In this document: positions 63,436-64,000 of the stretch, piece by piece | Layout of the letters: each line of letters starts with the position of its first letter | Position numbering within the stretch: position 1 is the first letter of the stretch | DNA from: Streptomyces sp. NBC_00620 | GTDB taxonomy: Bacteria; Actinomycetota; Actinomycetes; Streptomycetales; Streptomycetaceae | Reading direction: 5' to 3' | Assembly: GCF_026341825.1 (NCBI RefSeq) | Contig: NZ_JAPENY010000001.1 | Coordinates: forward strand, 310,001-374,000 | Length of the DNA stretch: 64,000 nt | The notes under the pieces: generated by a model | The model's input: the letters and a program-made list of their open reading frames with translations, nothing else | Databases searched by the model: none | What the model was told of the DNA's origin: nothing | Position numbers and translations under genes: made by a program

Positions 63436-64000
63436 CTAGGCGTACGCGCCGATGTCCTTGATCATTGAGAACCCAAGACCATACGCACTCATCCCCCGCC
63501 CGTACGCGCCCACATGCACGCCCTCCTGGGTGGAACCCGCAAGCACCCAGCCGAACTCGGACTCGCGGTAGTGGAAGGGCGTGGGAACGCCGTCCACGGG
63601 GAGGGACAGGGAGGACCAGTCGGAGCCGGTCAGGTCGTCGGCCAGGACCCACGCCGTTTCCGTCTGCTGGTCCAGCCAGTCGTCCCGGAGGGTGTGGTCC
63701 ATCTGGCCGGGCCAGGTGAAGGACAGCAGCCCCACTCCCGCGAGCCAGGCCGCGGAGGAGACCGAGGTGGCCTCCAGCAGGCCCGTACCGTCCGCGCTGC
63801 GGCGTACGGGGCTGGCCGCGACGGTGACCACCACCGCGAAGCGTTCCTTGTCCTCCGTCGTCTCACCGCGCACGGTGGGCTCTTCACCGTGCCCGATCGA
63901 ACCGTGCTCGACGGCACCGTCCGCCGAGGTACCCACCTGCATCAGCCAGCGCGGCCCCGTGAAGGCCTCGTCGAGGCCGTACCAAGGGAAGGGCGCCAGC
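63436..64000 (-). CDS. unrecognised conserved protein, 5' part beyond the right edge
   Basis: The frame runs open from the edge (LAPFPWYGLDEAFTGPRWLM) to a stop at 63436. The visible 187 residues include FAVVVTVAASPVRRSADG, GVGLLSFTWPGQMDHTLRDD, VDGVPTPFHYRESEFGWVLA and GVHVGAYGRGMSAYGLGFS. It looks like a soluble alpha/beta domain with no signal peptide in view. No family is recognised. The start is outside the window, so length and context are unknown. Confidence 0.7.
   Translation of the reverse strand, partial: LAPFPWYGLDEAFTGPRWLMQVGTSADGAVEHGSIGHGEEPTVRGETTEDKERFAVVVTVAASPVRRSADGTGLLEATSVSSAAWLAGVGLLSFTWPGQMDHTLRDDWLDQQTETAWVLADDLTGSDWSSLSLPVDGVPTPFHYRESEFGWVLAGSTQEGVHVGAYGRGMSAYGLGFSMIKDIGAYA

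Overview
The window is a 64-kb stretch of a Streptomyces-type chromosome. The evidence is a very high G+C content, third codon positions that are almost always G or C, many GTG starts, a WhiB-family regulator with an AT-hook tail, mycoredoxin in place of glutaredoxin, and an AdnA/AdnB helicase-nuclease pair in place of RecBCD. About 57 protein genes can be supported. I see no rRNA, tRNA, CRISPR array, prophage or insertion sequence, so this looks like conserved core chromosome with a few lineage-specific inserts.

Left part (1-13.6 kb): the start of a UPF0182 membrane protein, a PPA1309-family protein, a PDZ/Lon-like membrane protease, MoaE, a sugar-epimerase-like SDR, a DUF2342 zincin and a NUDIX hydrolase. 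Then come three co-directional AIM24 genes, the first fused to a TerD domain, a YgjP-like metallopeptidase, and an orphan ThiF/ocin-ThiF-like protein overlapping an ABC1/UbiB-type kinase.

Genome-maintenance and stress block (13.5-28.2 kb): wblC (the whiB7 orthologue) with a roughly 600-nt leader holding a 108-codon upstream ORF and an intrinsic terminator, then uvrD2, mycoredoxin, nudC, an M20 dipeptidase, adnB, adnA and an alkyltransferase-like protein. From memory this order matches the M. tuberculosis whiB7-uvrD2-mrx1-nudC-adnBA region.

Middle (28.3-47.1 kb): a large membrane protein joining a kinase-like domain to an LPG-synthase-type membrane domain, two tandem secreted tripeptidyl-peptidase-like lipoproteins and MoeZ. 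A four-gene set follows (PelF-like glycosyltransferase, polytopic membrane protein, sugar epimerase, spherulin-4/GH135-like protein) that resembles part of a Pel or galactosaminogalactan-type exopolysaccharide system and carries a 15-codon leader ORF. After it come a DUF3152 zincin with 11-residue repeats, an alpha/beta hydrolase, a TetR regulator, DUF3107 and a ferritin-like protein.

Right part (47.5-64 kb): a DEAD-box RNA helicase with a long repetitive basic tail and an apparent CTG start, a large intergenic palindrome, an alpha/beta hydrolase, a NYN nuclease-like protein, MarC, a PHP phosphoesterase, DUF6758, an MFS transporter with an operator placed between -35 and -10, and a SUFU-domain protein. 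A magnesium-linked set follows: CorA behind a roughly 540-nt leader with repeated hairpins and a mini-ORF, an LppX-like lipoprotein, an MgtE_N/CBS protein, DUF1003 and the Fe-S carrier Mrp. The window ends inside an unrecognised gene.

The observations most worth a second look are the corA leader, the wblC attenuator with its long leader ORF, the Pel/GH135-like locus whose hydrolase seems to have lost its catalytic acids, the intergenic palindrome at 50.3 kb, and four perfect DnaA-box 9-mers that all lie in promoter regions.
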